Position numbers and translations under genes: made by a program. From NCBI GenBank assembly GCA_963770765.1, contig CAVYQS010000015.1:76335-140334 (forward strand): a stretch of 64,000 nucleotides of DNA. The letters are read 5' to 3'. Under the pieces are notes generated by a model. The model saw only the letters and a program-made list of their open reading frames with translations. It was not told the origin of the DNA and searched no databases. Position 1 is the stretch's first letter, and every line of letters begins with the position of its first letter. Of this stretch, positions 30,782 to 38,821 are shown one piece after another. The DNA is from CAVPCY01 sp963770765 (GTDB taxonomy: Bacteria; Actinomycetota; Coriobacteriia; Anaerosomatales; PHET01).

Positions 30782-31084
30782 ATGGATATGGCGACCACAT
30801 TGGCACCGGTGACCCCCGGCGAGTTGTTGCTTGAGGAGTTTCTGCTCCCCATGGGCATCTCGCAGTACCGCCTTGCGAAGGAGATCGGGGTGCCGGCAAC
30901 CCGTATCGGCGAGATCGTCGCTGGCCGCCGCTCAGTCACGGCCGACACCGATTTGCGGCTGTGCCGCTTCTTCGGGCTGTCGGACGGTTATTGGCTGCGA
31001 GCCCAAGCCGCCTACGACACCGAGGTCGCGCACGAGCGCCTTGCGCACGAGCTCGAGAAGATCCATCCGTGGACGGCGGCATAG
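30782..31084 (+). CDS. Cassette 13: HigA-type antitoxin
   Basis: A 100-residue HigA: PVTPGELLLEEFLLPMGISQYRLAKEIGVPATRIGEIVAGRRSVTADTDLRLCRFFGLSDGYWLRAQAAYD, an XRE helix-turn-helix with the VTPGExLxEEFL start of the family. Start ATG 30782 (or 30788) follows AGAGGTG, 5 bases after the toxin stop. Confidence 0.95.
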   Translation: MDMATTLAPVTPGELLLEEFLLPMGISQYRLAKEIGVPATRIGEIVAGRRSVTADTDLRLCRFFGLSDGYWLRAQAAYDTEVAHERLAHELEKIHPWTAA

Positions 31085-31097
31085 GCCTGGGGGCCCG

Positions 31098-31183
31098 TTC
31101 TAACAAGCGCATCGAGCAGATGGTGCAAGGTAGACTGCTGAATAGAGGCGCATGGCCACTGCTCATGCGCAACAACGTTAGCC
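31098..31183 (+). repeat. attC13 (type A variant)
   Basis: R'' TTCTAAC, R' GTTAGCC; arms GCGCATCGAGCAGATGGTGC and GGCCACTGCTCATGCGC; spacer AAGGTAGACTGC. Length 86. The degenerate attC39 at 50609 is its closest relative. Confidence 0.88.
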
Positions 31184-31240
31184 ATGCCTGATCTGAATGC
31201 CGTTCAAGGTGTCTGTTCGTCGGTTGCGCGGGGGGCCGTC

Positions 31241-31750
31241 ATGGATTCTGATCGCGGTTCGATTTCTGAGGGGAAGCCGCCGGCAGTCGATACGTGGGCG
31301 CCGGGCTGGGCTTCGTGGATGTTCGCCACTGCCCCGTTGATTGCGCTGGTGAGTGCGACGTTCTCCGCCGCCGCGGCGGTGCTCATCGTGCCGTTGTTTG
31401 ATCTCACTCCACTGATCGTCTTGGTGGTTGTGGCGTCGACCCGGCCGTGGCGCGGTGTGGCGCGCACCTGGCTCATGATCACGGCCGTGGTCGCCGCAGT
31501 GATGGTCATCGAGTGGGCGTGTGCCTACACGATGTTCGCGCTCTCCGGCGGTTCAATCGACACGTTCTTCGGAGCCCGGGCAATCAGTATCCTGTCGGCG
31601 ATTTGGTGGATCTATCCGGCGCAGCTGGTCCTCCTCCTACTTGTGTTCGGCTTCGGCGCAGTCGCCTCGTTCATCGGCATCCGCAAGGCCGGGACGTGCG
31701 ACGCGGTGTCGCCGGGTGCTCCAAGCGGGGCAGCAGCGTCGGATGGCTAA
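31241..31750 (+). CDS. Cassette 14: integral membrane protein
   Basis: About 169 residues from ATG 31241 (an ATG at 31184 right after attC13 is possible). Four to five helices: WMFATAPLIALVSATFSAAAAVLIVPLFDLTPLIVLVVVAST; RTWLMITAVVAAVMVIEWACAYTMFAL; AISILSAIWWIYPAQLVLLLLVFGFGAVASFIGI. No family recognised. The end of the gene overlaps attC14. Confidence 0.68.
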   Translation: MDSDRGSISEGKPPAVDTWAPGWASWMFATAPLIALVSATFSAAAAVLIVPLFDLTPLIVLVVVASTRPWRGVARTWLMITAVVAAVMVIEWACAYTMFALSGGSIDTFFGARAISILSAIWWIYPAQLVLLLLVFGFGAVASFIGIRKAGTCDAVSPGAPSGAAASDG

Positions 31751-31829
31751 CAAAGGCATCGAGCAGAATGCCAGAAGGTAGACTGACCAGGAAGCGTGAG
31801 CGCTTCTGCTCATGCCCAACACGTTGGGC
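31745..31829 (+). repeat. attC14 (type A, GGCAT variant)
   Basis: R'' GGCTAAC, R' GTTGGGC; AGGCATCGAGCAGAATGCC pairs with CGCTTCTGCTCATGCCC; spacer GGTAGACTGACC. Length 85. Confidence 0.9.
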
Positions 31830-31882
31830 AGACAGAAGTCCGACGCGGCGCGGCAGATGCGAATCGGGGGGAGGGGCTCCCT

Positions 31883-32224
31883 GTGGAGGCACTCGCTGGT
31901 CTGAACTTGGCCCTGGCGTTCGCGTTGGAACTCGCGATGCTCGCCGCCTTTGCCTACTTCGGTTTCCGGGCCACGGATCACGCGCTCATGCGCTGGGTCC
32001 TTGCGCTCGCCCTGCCCTTGTTGGTCGCGGCGCTCTGGGGCGCGATTCTTGCTCCAAAGGCGGCGAACCGACTGCCAATGGTGCCCGGCGTGCTCTTGTC
32101 GCTGGGCCTGTTCCTACTCGCAGCATCGGCGCTTTATGGTTCGGCCCAACCTGGTCTGGCGGTCATCATGGCAGTCGCCGCGGTCCTGCATGCGGCGCTC
32201 GCCCTCTTGTGGCACCAGTGGTGA
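31883..32224 (+). CDS. Cassette 15: YrdB/DUF2568-family membrane protein
   Basis: A 113-residue protein with four helices: LNLALAFALELAMLAAFAYFGF, ALMRWVLALALPLLVAALWGAILAPKA, VPGVLLSLGLFLLAASALYG, GLAVIMAVAAVLHAALALLWHQ. This order and the LELxxLxAFAYxGF, WGxxxAPKA motifs fit the YrdB (DUF2568) family, of unknown function. GTG 31883 chosen because upstream codons read attC14. Confidence 0.78.
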   Translation: MEALAGLNLALAFALELAMLAAFAYFGFRATDHALMRWVLALALPLLVAALWGAILAPKAANRLPMVPGVLLSLGLFLLAASALYGSAQPGLAVIMAVAAVLHAALALLWHQW

Positions 32225-32245
32225 TTGCTCGATCTCGTTCGAGCT

Positions 32246-32330
32246 GCCCAACAAAGGCATCGAGCAGAACGCCAGACGGTAGACTGGCCTGAGAGGGCAT
32301 GCGCGTCTGCTCATGCCCAACACGTTGGGC
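32246..32330 (+). repeat. attC15 (type A, GGCAT variant)
   Basis: R'' GCCCAAC, R' GTTGGGC; AGGCATCGAGCAGAACGCC pairs with GCGTCTGCTCATGCCC. Length 85. Confidence 0.92.
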
Positions 32331-32347
32331 GGAACCAAGGGAGCAAG

Positions 32348-32866
32348 ATGGCTGAGGCGGGGCGCGAGCATTCGGCGGTCCCCGCGGCGGTTCTCTGGGC
32401 CGGGGGGTTCTGCGTCATCGCGATGGCGATTGCGGCATATTCGTTTGATGGGAAGGATGGCCTTCAGGGTCTCCTCTCAGCCTCTGATCTGTTCGGGCGG
32501 GGTTTCAACGCCCTGGACCTCCTTCTCGTTCCGCTGCAAGCGGGCCTTCTGCTGATTGCGGTGTTGTCCATGTGGGCCGCCTCCAGGTGGATCAGTGCGC
32601 CATCGCTTCGCGTTGTGCTGATAGCGGCTGAGTTCGCGAGCGCGGTCTTCGTCTTGGTCACGGTCATCGGCTTCGAGGCACTTCAGATAGTCCTCAGTCC
32701 CGTTCCGATGCTCATGTGCCTGATTCCGCTGGCAACGACCGCGACTTATGCCGCGATCGCACGACGTCGTGCCGTGATGAGAGTACTCGGCGTAGCGTGG
32801 TTCACTTTCGCCGGTGGGGCGATGCTCTACGTCATCGGCGTCATCCTCTTCGGGTCACAGGGCTGA
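32348..32866 (+). CDS. Cassette 16: integral membrane protein
   Basis: A 172-residue protein with four to five helices (VLWAGGFCVIAMAIAAYSF; LLLVPLQAGLLLIAVLSMWAAS; VVLIAAEFASAVFVLVTVIGF; VMRVLGVAWFTFAGGAMLYVIGVILFG). ATG 32348 follows GGGAGCAAG. No family recognised. Confidence 0.72.
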   Translation: MAEAGREHSAVPAAVLWAGGFCVIAMAIAAYSFDGKDGLQGLLSASDLFGRGFNALDLLLVPLQAGLLLIAVLSMWAASRWISAPSLRVVLIAAEFASAVFVLVTVIGFEALQIVLSPVPMLMCLIPLATTATYAAIARRRAVMRVLGVAWFTFAGGAMLYVIGVILFGSQG

Positions 32867-32885
32867 CCGTCTGCATCCGGCGTTC

Positions 32886-32969
32886 GCCCAACCAAGGCAT
32901 CGAGCGGACGGCGAGAGGTAGAATCAACCAGCACGGCATGGGCCGCCGCTCATGCCTAACACGTTCGAC
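32886..32969 (+). repeat. attC16 (type B, GGCAT variant)
   Basis: R'' GCCCAAC, R' GTTCGAC; AGGCATCGAGCGGACGGC pairs with GCCGCCGCTCATGCCT; spacer GGTAGAATCAACC. Length 84. Confidence 0.88.
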
Positions 32970-32987
32970 AGACATGGGGGAGCGGGT

Positions 32988-33341
32988 ATGGGCACTGTCA
33001 GCGCAAGTGGCCCCACCGTCGCTTCTGCGCCGATGGGGCGCTGGACGTCGGCGGCGGTCGGAGCCGGCATGGCCAGCGTCTTCAGCGCGATCGCTGCTGC
33101 CGCGGCGTTGGTCGTTAGCGTGCGTGCTGGCGACGAGGGGGAGGCGATCGTCCTTGTGGGGTTTGGCGCGCTCGGCCTAGCGCTCCTGCTCACACTTCTG
33201 AGCGTAGTCGCGACGGTTGTTGCGCTTGCTCGCCGTGAGGGGTATCTGGCTCTCTCGGCGCTCGCCTTTGTGGCGCTCACGCTCGCCGTTCTGTACCTAG
33301 CCCCGGCGTTGGGCTTATGGGCGGGTGGACTGCCCGGGTAG
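32988..33341 (+). CDS. Cassette 17: small membrane protein
   Basis: A 117-residue protein with three helices (AVGAGMASVFSAIAAAAALVVSV; IVLVGFGALGLALLLTLLSVVATVVALARR; YLALSALAFVALTLAVLYLAPALGLW). ATG 32988 follows GGGGGAGCGG. No family recognised. Confidence 0.7.
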   Translation: MGTVSASGPTVASAPMGRWTSAAVGAGMASVFSAIAAAAALVVSVRAGDEGEAIVLVGFGALGLALLLTLLSVVATVVALARREGYLALSALAFVALTLAVLYLAPALGLWAGGLPG

Positions 33342-33348
33342 CCGGGCT

Positions 33349-33432
33349 GTCGAACAAGCGCATCGAGCGGTCGCCGCAAGGTTAGAATCGTCCCTAAGCG
33401 CTTGAGCGCCGCTCATGCGCAACACGTTAGCC
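33349..33432 (+). repeat. attC17 (type B)
   Basis: R'' GTCGAAC, R' GTTAGCC; arms GCGCATCGAGCGGTCGCCGC and GCGCCGCTCATGCGC. Body nearly identical to attC10 although the cores differ. Length 84. Confidence 0.9.
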
Positions 33433-33490
33433 TGAGCACGGCGTGTGTGGGGCGCGAGCCGAAGCACGTTTGAGTCGGGGGGCGATCGGC

Positions 33491-33943
33491 ATGAAGCGAA
33501 GCGACGCTAGGGGGCCGGGGCAGTCTGGATGGATTCGGCAGCTCGCCTGGTTCTTTGGGACCGTGTTCGTTTCTGCAGTTCTAGCCAACGCCTGCATCAT
33601 GATTGGCGCAGTCCTGGCGCTGATCCTCGAAGCGGACGCGTCTCAGACTGTGGGGCTGGCGGTCAACTGGGTGGCATTCGCGCTGATGGTGGGTTCCTAC
33701 ACCGCCACGCTCGTACTGATCGTGAGGGCACTGACCTCCGTCACGACCGTGCCGTTCGCGGTCTGGCCAGCACTCGCGGTCTTTCCGCTCGGATGGGGAC
33801 TGCTCGTCGCGTCAACCCCGGGTGGCCCATATGAGATCACCCCCTTGATCGTAGCCGGAGTTGGTGCAGTCGTTGCGTGGCTGATTGTGGGTCTTCCCGC
33901 GCGACGTGCCCACTCGGCGATGGGCGAGGGATCGCCAGGCTAA
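33491..33943 (+). CDS. Cassette 18: integral membrane protein
   Basis: A 150-residue protein with four helices (LAWFFGTVFVSAVLANACIMIGAVLALIL; GLAVNWVAFALMVGSYTATLVLIVRAL; FAVWPALAVFPLGWGLLVAS; ITPLIVAGVGAVVAWLIVGLP). ATG 33491 after GGGGGCGATC; longer form from ATG 33443 possible. No family recognised. Confidence 0.7.
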   Translation: MKRSDARGPGQSGWIRQLAWFFGTVFVSAVLANACIMIGAVLALILEADASQTVGLAVNWVAFALMVGSYTATLVLIVRALTSVTTVPFAVWPALAVFPLGWGLLVASTPGGPYEITPLIVAGVGAVVAWLIVGLPARRAHSAMGEGSPG

Positions 33944-34023
33944 CAAAGGCATCGAGCAGAGCGCCAAGAGCTAGAATCGGCAAGGGAGGGCATGGGCGTC
34001 TGCTCATGCCCAACACGTTAGCG
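33938..34023 (+). repeat. attC18 (type A, GGCAT variant)
   Basis: R'' GGCTAAC, R' GTTAGCG; AGGCATCGAGCAGAGCGCC pairs with GGCGTCTGCTCATGCCC; spacer GAGCTAGAATCGGC. Length 86. Confidence 0.9.
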
Positions 34024-34046
34024 TTACAGGCAGGACGGAGTCTCGG

Positions 34047-34304
34047 GTGGGAGAACGCTCATCACAGCGCATCGTGAGCAGCGGGCGGGCGACGCTCCGA
34101 TGCACTCCTGAGTATGAGGCCGCCGTGGCGAAGGCGCGCGAGCGCGTTCTCGCTGAGTTCGCGCCCGCGATCGCTGAAGCCGGCCTTGTTCGTCGGGTCG
34201 CCCTGCGCATCAAACGTCGGATTCGCCTCCGGCGCGCGATCGATTCGATCGCTCCCAGGGGTGCACTGTACGCAACGCATCATGAGCATCGAGCTGAACT
34301 CTAG
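34047..34304 (+). CDS. Cassette 19: small basic hypothetical protein
   Basis: An 85-residue Arg-rich protein: RATLRCTPEYEAAVAKARERVLAEFAPAIAEAGLVRRVALRIKRRIRLRRAIDSIAP. One long amphipathic helix then a very basic stretch. GTG 34047; the cassette is only about 360 bases, the smallest intact one. Its end runs into a mutated attC19. Coding is plausible but unproven. Confidence 0.5.
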   Translation: MGERSSQRIVSSGRATLRCTPEYEAAVAKARERVLAEFAPAIAEAGLVRRVALRIKRRIRLRRAIDSIAPRGALYATHHEHRAEL

Positions 34305-34384
34305 CGAGCGCATCCAGCAGAACGCCGCAAGGTAGACTGCGGAAGTGAGGCGGTCGGCGCCTGCTCATGCCCAACACGTTAGCA
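34299..34384 (+). repeat. attC19 (type A, mutated R'' core)
   Basis: R'' reads CTCTAGC instead of NNCTAAC; R' GTTAGCA is intact. Arms GCGCATCCAGCAGAACGCCG and CGGCGCCTGCTCATGC. Closest to attC5. The core change probably hinders excision of this cassette. Length 86. Confidence 0.82.
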
Positions 34385-34455
34385 CCATGCACAGAGGCGC
34401 AAGTGAGGCTTGGTATGCTCCAATTGGACGATCGATTCCCATCGGAAGGCCGACT

Positions 34456-35511
34456 GTGACTGCACGGACCCGCTGGTTCGCATTCACCGGCTCGCTCGTG
34501 GCCGTTCTTGGCGTCGGGGTCCTGGACGTTGTCACCGGGCCGCTTCCGGATCTGACTGTTTTGTATCTCATCCCCATTGGTGTTGCGACGGTGTTGCTGG
34601 GGCGATGGGCCGGGCTCAGCGCCGTGGTGCTCGCCTTCCTTGTCGAAGTCATCCCGTTGCTGCGCGAGGGCGCATACTCGGTCGGCCTTGTGTTGTTTGA
34701 CGGAGTCACGCACCTCCTGGTCCGCGGACTGGCCGTGGTCGCCCTGGATCGTGTGCTCTCCCAGTTTGCAGAGATTCGCCAACTCAAGGCTGAGAGGGAT
34801 TTCGACCTGGACCTCGCCGCTCGAGTCCACGCCAATCTGTTCACACCGCCCAAGACAGCTCGTCCCGACCTTGAAATCGGTCAGCGCATGGAGTTCTTGC
34901 GAGAACTCGGAGGTGACTATGTCCACTACGCTGACACCGCTGACGGTCTGTTCTTGTGCGTGGGAGATATCGCTGGAAAGGGAGCCTCGGCGGCACTGTT
35001 CACTTCGGTGTTGGACCGGGCGCTCGCAGAGGCGATCGTTGTTTCGAGCGATGTCGCAACTGTTGTGAGTGCGGCGAACAGACGGTTGGCGGAGGCACTT
35101 CCGGACGATCGTTTCGTCACGCTCGTGGCAGTCCTCGTTGGCGACTCAAACATCACTTATGCGAATGCCGGCCACGAGCCCCCGCTGATCTATCGAGGCG
35201 GCGACCATGTATCCGTCGATCGGTTGGATGCAGCGGGGTCAATACCGCTGGGGATAGCGCCTGGGGCCGAGGTTCCGACCGAGGTGGTTCCCTTCTCGCC
35301 TGGAGACGTCTTGCTCATCGTGACCGACGGAGTGACGGAGAGCCCGCCGTTCATGCGAGGCGACGAGGCGCGGCTTGAGAGGCTGTTACTGGACGCCGCA
35401 CCTTTCGGTGCACAAGACGTTGCGGACAGTGTGTTCGAAGCGGCTGCTGGATCGGGGAGTTCGCTGCGCGATGACGTGCTGGTCGTGGCTGTCGGGCGCA
35501 AGGGCTCGTAG
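34456..35511 (+). CDS. Cassette 20: SpoIIE/RsbU-type PP2C phosphatase with membrane domain
   Basis: A 351-residue protein. N-terminal membrane part (FAFTGSLVAVLGVGVLDVVTG; LTVLYLIPIGVATVLLGRWAGLSAVVLAFLVEVI; GLVLFDGVTHLLVRGLAVVAL) leads through a short helix (IRQLKAERDFDLDLAARVHANL) to a SpoIIE domain: LGGDYVHYADTADGLFLCVGDIAGKGASAALFTSVL, ITYANAGHEPPLIYRGG, LIVTDGVTESPPFMRGDEARLERLL, SLRDDVLVVAVG. The metal-binding Asp residues are present. Such phosphatases usually act on anti-anti-sigma factors. GTG 34456 follows GGAAGG; ATG 34387 is an alternative. Confidence 0.87.
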   Translation: MTARTRWFAFTGSLVAVLGVGVLDVVTGPLPDLTVLYLIPIGVATVLLGRWAGLSAVVLAFLVEVIPLLREGAYSVGLVLFDGVTHLLVRGLAVVALDRVLSQFAEIRQLKAERDFDLDLAARVHANLFTPPKTARPDLEIGQRMEFLRELGGDYVHYADTADGLFLCVGDIAGKGASAALFTSVLDRALAEAIVVSSDVATVVSAANRRLAEALPDDRFVTLVAVLVGDSNITYANAGHEPPLIYRGGDHVSVDRLDAAGSIPLGIAPGAEVPTEVVPFSPGDVLLIVTDGVTESPPFMRGDEARLERLLLDAAPFGAQDVADSVFEAAAGSGSSLRDDVLVVAVGRKGS

Positions 35512-35525
35512 CGGAGTCCGGCAGG

Positions 35526-35609
35526 TGCTAACAAAGGCATCGAGCAGACGGCGCACGGTAGACTGACCTGAGGGGGCATGCGCGTCTGCTCATGCCTAAC
35601 ACGTTAGAC
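35526..35609 (+). repeat. attC20 (type A, GGCAT variant)
   Basis: R'' TGCTAAC, R' GTTAGAC; AGGCATCGAGCAGACGGCGC pairs with GCGCGTCTGCTCATGCCT; spacer GGTAGACTGACCTGAG. Length 84. The remnant at 43618 resembles it. Confidence 0.9.
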
Positions 35610-35654
35610 GGGCACATGGTAACCGCGGGACTCAACGCAGAGGGGGCGAAGGCC

Positions 35655-36086
35655 GTGCGCATCGCGCTTGCTTCAGACCACGCCGGCTACGCGTACAAGG
35701 CTGCTGTTGCTTCTCACCTTGCAGCGTGCGGTCACGATCCCGTCGACTTCGGTACGTTCTCGACAGATTCCGTCGACTACCCCGACTTCATTCATCTGGC
35801 GGCCGCCGCCGTGGCCAGCGGCGAGTGCGAGCGAGCCGTCGTCCTTGGGGGGTCCGGCAACGGCGAGGCCATGGTCGCCAATCGCCATCGCGGAGTGCGC
35901 TGCGCCCTGTGCTGGAACGAGGAGTCGGCGCGCCTCGGCCGCCTACACAACGACGCCAACGCCATCTCCCTCGGCCAGCGAATGATCTCGGAGGAGCTGG
36001 CGCTTCGAATCGTCGACGTCTGGCTGAGTACGCCGTTTGAGGGCGGACGCCACGTTCGGCGGATCCAAGCCATAGAGCATTGCTGA
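35655..36086 (+). CDS. Cassette 21: RpiB/LacA/LacB-family sugar-phosphate isomerase
   Basis: A 143-residue protein: VRIALASDHAGYAYKAAVASHLAACGHDPVDFGTFSTDSVDYPDFIHLAAAAVASGECERAVVLGGSGNGEAMVANRHRGVRCALCWNEESARLGRLHNDANAISLGQRMISEELALRIVDVWLSTPFEGGRHVRRIQAI. SDHAG, GSGNGEAMVANR and HNDAN...G.R are RpiB signatures. The usual active-site Cys (GTGIG/CGTG loop) is replaced by GGSGNGE, as in the actinobacterial group. GTG 35655 follows AGAGGGGG and gives the standard length. Confidence 0.9.
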   Translation: MRIALASDHAGYAYKAAVASHLAACGHDPVDFGTFSTDSVDYPDFIHLAAAAVASGECERAVVLGGSGNGEAMVANRHRGVRCALCWNEESARLGRLHNDANAISLGQRMISEELALRIVDVWLSTPFEGGRHVRRIQAIEHC

Positions 36087-36098
36087 CGCGTCGGCGCC

Positions 36099-36181
36099 GT
36101 CCAACAATGGCATCGAGCGGACGGCGCAAGCGCTAGAGTGATGGATGGTATGGGCCACCGCTCATGCCAAACACGTTCGCT
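36099..36181 (+). repeat. attC21 (type B, TGGCAT variant)
   Basis: R'' GTCCAAC, R' GTTCGCT; ATGGCATCGAGCGGACGGC pairs with GGGCCACCGCTCATGCCA; spacer GCGCTAGAGTG. Length 83. Confidence 0.86.
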
Positions 36182-36197
36182 AGGTCTGGAGACCCGG

Positions 36198-36449
36198 ATG
36201 GCAATCAAGTTGGACGACCAGACTGAGCAGTATCTGCTCGGTTCAATCCGCCAGTTCTTCGCGGATGAGCTCGATGACGACATCGGCGACCTCAAGGCAA
36301 GGTCGGTGCTCGACTTCTTCGTTCGCGAGGTCGGACCGAGTGTCTACAACCAGGCGATCGCGGACGCTCAGGCGACCGTGTCGCTGGCGGTGGATGACCT
36401 CGCTGGCGCTCGCTACGAGCCTGAGTTCAACTACTGGAAACGTGGCTGA
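36198..36449 (+). CDS. Cassette 22: DUF2164 family protein
   Basis: An 83-residue protein: MAIKLDDQTEQYLLGSIRQFFADELDDDIGDLKARSVLDFFVREVGPSVYNQAIADAQATVSLAVDDLAGARYEPEFNYW. The SIRQFFxxELDDDIGDLKAxxxLDFFxREVGPxxYNQAIxDAQ pattern is the DUF2164 family, small cytoplasmic proteins of unknown function. ATG 36198. Confidence 0.88.
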   Translation: MAIKLDDQTEQYLLGSIRQFFADELDDDIGDLKARSVLDFFVREVGPSVYNQAIADAQATVSLAVDDLAGARYEPEFNYWKRG

Positions 36450-36467
36450 CCTCGGGTTCTGCGCGAC

Positions 36468-36552
36468 ACCTATCAAGCGCATCGAGCGGACATCGCAAGG
36501 TTAGAATCATCCCGACGCGCTTGAGTGCCGCTCATGCGCAACAACGTTGGGT
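36468..36552 (+). repeat. attC22 (type B, mutated R'' core)
   Basis: R'' reads ACCTATC instead of ACCYAAC; R' GTTGGGT intact. Arms GCGCATCGAGCGGACATCGC and GTGCCGCTCATGCGC; spacer GGTTAGAATCATCC. Length 85. Confidence 0.82.
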
Positions 36553-36586
36553 GGATTGAAGGCACTGCGACACTGGAGGGGGAGCC

Positions 36587-37483
36587 ATGTCGAGGACCTC
36601 GGAGTACCATCCGTTCCGCTCGGAGAGTGCGCGTGACGAGTACCTCGCCTTCTACGACGCGCAGGCGGCGCACTGGCCGGTTCCCTCTGAGTCGCGGATG
36701 GTCGCCACAGAAGAGGGCCAGACCTACGTGCGCATCAGCGGACCTGTGGGCGGGCCGCCGCTCGTTTTGCTCCCGGCTGGGCGCTCCAACTCTACGTGTT
36801 GGACTCCGCTCGTTGCGGATCTGGCCGAGACCTTCCGTGTCTTCGCTGTGGACGCCATCTACGACGACGGACGCAGTGTGAACACCCGCCCCATCAAGAC
36901 GATGGATGATGCCACCGCCTGGATCGACCACCTGCTCGACGCACTCGGGCTTGAGGGGCCGGTGCGCATGGCGGGTATCTCGTTCGGAGCGTGGATAGCG
37001 GGCGAGTACGCACTGCATGCGCCGGGGCGGGTGGAACGATTGGTGTGGCTGTCGCCGGTTGGGGTGCTCCTGCCCATGTCGGGCGAGTTCCTCGCCAGAA
37101 GCATGCTCTGCATGGTTCCTTCCCGGAAGACGTTCGAGTGGGTGACTCGGTGGATCATGCCCGACGCCGCGGAGCGCGATCGCGACTTCTTCGATGGTGC
37201 CGTGGCTGAGATGGTGCTCTCGGAGAAGTGCTTCAGGTTCCGCATGTGGCCGGGCAACGGCCCGCGCAAGTTCACTGATGACGAACTAGCAGGCCTCCAG
37301 ATGCCGGTGCTCTACGTCGTGGGAGAGCACGAACGCATCTGCTCAGACGTAAACGCGGCGATCGCGCGAGCTGAGACTGCCCCGGCGGTCAGCACTGCGG
37401 TCATCCCGCAAGCCGGCCACGATGCGATGTGGGTGGCGACCGAGGCGGTTCGTGATGCCGTCGTGCCGTTCCTTGAGAGCTGA
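36587..37483 (+). CDS. Cassette 23: alpha/beta-fold hydrolase
   Basis: A 298-residue hydrolase. YVRISGPVGGPPLVLLPAGRSNSTCW (oxyanion strand region), RMAGISFGAWIAGEYALHAPGRV with nucleophile Ser in GISFG, PVLYVVGEHERICS (acid region) and IPQAGHDAMW with the catalytic His. Closest in pattern to haloperoxidase/esterase-like members; substrate unknown. ATG 36587 follows GGGGGAGCC. Confidence 0.88.
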   Translation: MSRTSEYHPFRSESARDEYLAFYDAQAAHWPVPSESRMVATEEGQTYVRISGPVGGPPLVLLPAGRSNSTCWTPLVADLAETFRVFAVDAIYDDGRSVNTRPIKTMDDATAWIDHLLDALGLEGPVRMAGISFGAWIAGEYALHAPGRVERLVWLSPVGVLLPMSGEFLARSMLCMVPSRKTFEWVTRWIMPDAAERDRDFFDGAVAEMVLSEKCFRFRMWPGNGPRKFTDDELAGLQMPVLYVVGEHERICSDVNAAIARAETAPAVSTAVIPQAGHDAMWVATEAVRDAVVPFLES

Positions 37484-37490
37484 GACAACC

Positions 37491-37576
37491 ACCCAACAAG
37501 CGCATCGAGCAGAACGCCAGAAGGTAGACTGACCTGAGAGCGCATCGGCGTCTGCTCATGCGCAACAACGTTAGGC
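37491..37576 (+). repeat. attC23 (type A)
   Basis: R'' ACCCAAC, R' GTTAGGC; arms identical to attC6 (GCGCATCGAGCAGAACGCC, GGCGTCTGCTCATGCGC), spacer AGAAGGTAGACTGACCTGAG. Length 86. Confidence 0.93.
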
Positions 37577-37586
37577 GGATGGGTGG

Positions 37587-38270
37587 ATGGTCAGCGAGCA
37601 GCGGGGCACAGCCAGAGAACTCGCTCGGCAACATCTGGCCGAAGGCGATCCCCTCGGCTGGTTCGAGGTGCTCTACGCCAGCGCCTCGTCTGACGCTGCG
37701 ATCATTCCCTGGGCCGACTTGGCGCCGAATCCCAACCTGGTGAGCTGGCTCGAGTCTCGTAGCGAGATTGCTCCGGGACAACGGGCGCTCAAGGTCGGTT
37801 GCGGTCTCGGAGACGACGCGGAGGAGCTCTCCCGGTTGGGGTTCGACACCACCGCGTTCGACATCTCGGGCACCGCCGTGTCGTGGTGCCGCCGCAGGTT
37901 CCCGGCCTCATCGGTGCACTACATCGAAGCGGACCTCATGCTACCCCCAATCGACTGGGCCAGACGGTTCGATCTCGTTGTGGAGTCCTACACGCTGCAA
38001 GTGCTGCCGCCTGGACTGCGCAGTGATGCAATGCGCCGGGTTGCCGGCTTCGTGGCGCCGGGCGGAACCCTTCTCGTGGTCACCCGAGGCAGAGGACCCG
38101 GCGACCCGCAGGGTTCGATGCCGTGGCCTCTGACGAGGGGCGAGATGGCAGCGTTCGAGGAGGCGGGCTTGACCGAACTCGGCTTCGAGGACTACGTGGA
38201 CGACGAGGACCCGCCGGTGCGCAGGTTCAGGGCGACGTACGGGCTGTCGGCAGCAGGTGGCACCTCCTAA
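37587..38270 (+). CDS. Cassette 24: class I SAM-dependent methyltransferase
   Basis: A 227-residue methyltransferase: QRALKVGCGLGDDAEELSRLGFDTTAFDISGTAVSWCRRRFP (motif I and the acidic end of strand 2), VHYIEADLMLPP, FDLVVESYTLQVLPPGLRSDAMRRVAGFVAPGGTLLVVTRGR. It resembles the thiopurine/tellurite-type small-molecule methyltransferases. ATG 37587. Substrate not deducible. Confidence 0.87.
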   Translation: MVSEQRGTARELARQHLAEGDPLGWFEVLYASASSDAAIIPWADLAPNPNLVSWLESRSEIAPGQRALKVGCGLGDDAEELSRLGFDTTAFDISGTAVSWCRRRFPASSVHYIEADLMLPPIDWARRFDLVVESYTLQVLPPGLRSDAMRRVAGFVAPGGTLLVVTRGRGPGDPQGSMPWPLTRGEMAAFEEAGLTELGFEDYVDDEDPPVRRFRATYGLSAAGGTS

Positions 38271-38351
38271 CACAAGCGCATCCAACAGAACGCCGGGATG
38301 TAGACTGACCTGAAAGCGCGTGGGCGTCTGCTCATGCGCAACACGTTCGGT
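38265..38351 (+). repeat. attC24 (type A)
   Basis: R'' TCCTAAC, R' GTTCGGT; arms GCGCATCCAACAGAACGCC and GGCGTCTGCTCATGCGC; two extra bases after R''. Length 87. Confidence 0.86.
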
Positions 38352-38433
38352 GGGACGAGGATGCGGGAACATTCTCCCTGCGGGAACGGTTCACCAAAAA
38401 GGGTGCGACCGAGCCGGCGAACGGGGGTGTGTG

Positions 38434-38805
38434 ATGTCAACCCTACAGACTGCTGGATCGACAGGCATGAGAAGCTCCCCTGAGAACAGACTCTTCTGTC
38501 TGCCGACCACGAAACTGGGGCGCTGGTCGATGTGGCTCGCGGTAGCGTTCATTGTGATGTTCGCGATCAACTCGGTGTTCATCGGAGCTCTAGGGACGAG
38601 CACGAACGAGGCTGTGGATGCATTCAGCAGGACCGTCATGCCGTTCTACGGTATCGGGATGCTGATGGTGGGCGTCTCCGCCGGTGCGGTCGGCCTGATT
38701 TCTATCATCAAGGACCACGAGCGGTCTTGGGTTGCCTGGGCGACGCTACTCCCCTTGGCGTTCGTGTTGTTCTTGCTGATTGGGGAGTTCACGAGCCCGC
38801 ACTAG
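38434..38805 (+). CDS. Cassette 25: membrane protein
   Basis: A 123-residue protein with three helices (SMWLAVAFIVMFAINSVFIGALG; VMPFYGIGMLMVGVSAGAVGLISIIKD; VAWATLLPLAFVLFLLIGEF). Similar three-helix proteins with the WSxWLAxAFxxxFxIN start occur in many Gram-positive bacteria; function unknown. ATG 38434, or GTG one codon earlier. Confidence 0.75.
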   Translation: MSTLQTAGSTGMRSSPENRLFCLPTTKLGRWSMWLAVAFIVMFAINSVFIGALGTSTNEAVDAFSRTVMPFYGIGMLMVGVSAGAVGLISIIKDHERSWVAWATLLPLAFVLFLLIGEFTSPH

Positions 38806-38821
38806 GCAGCAACTTGCGCTC

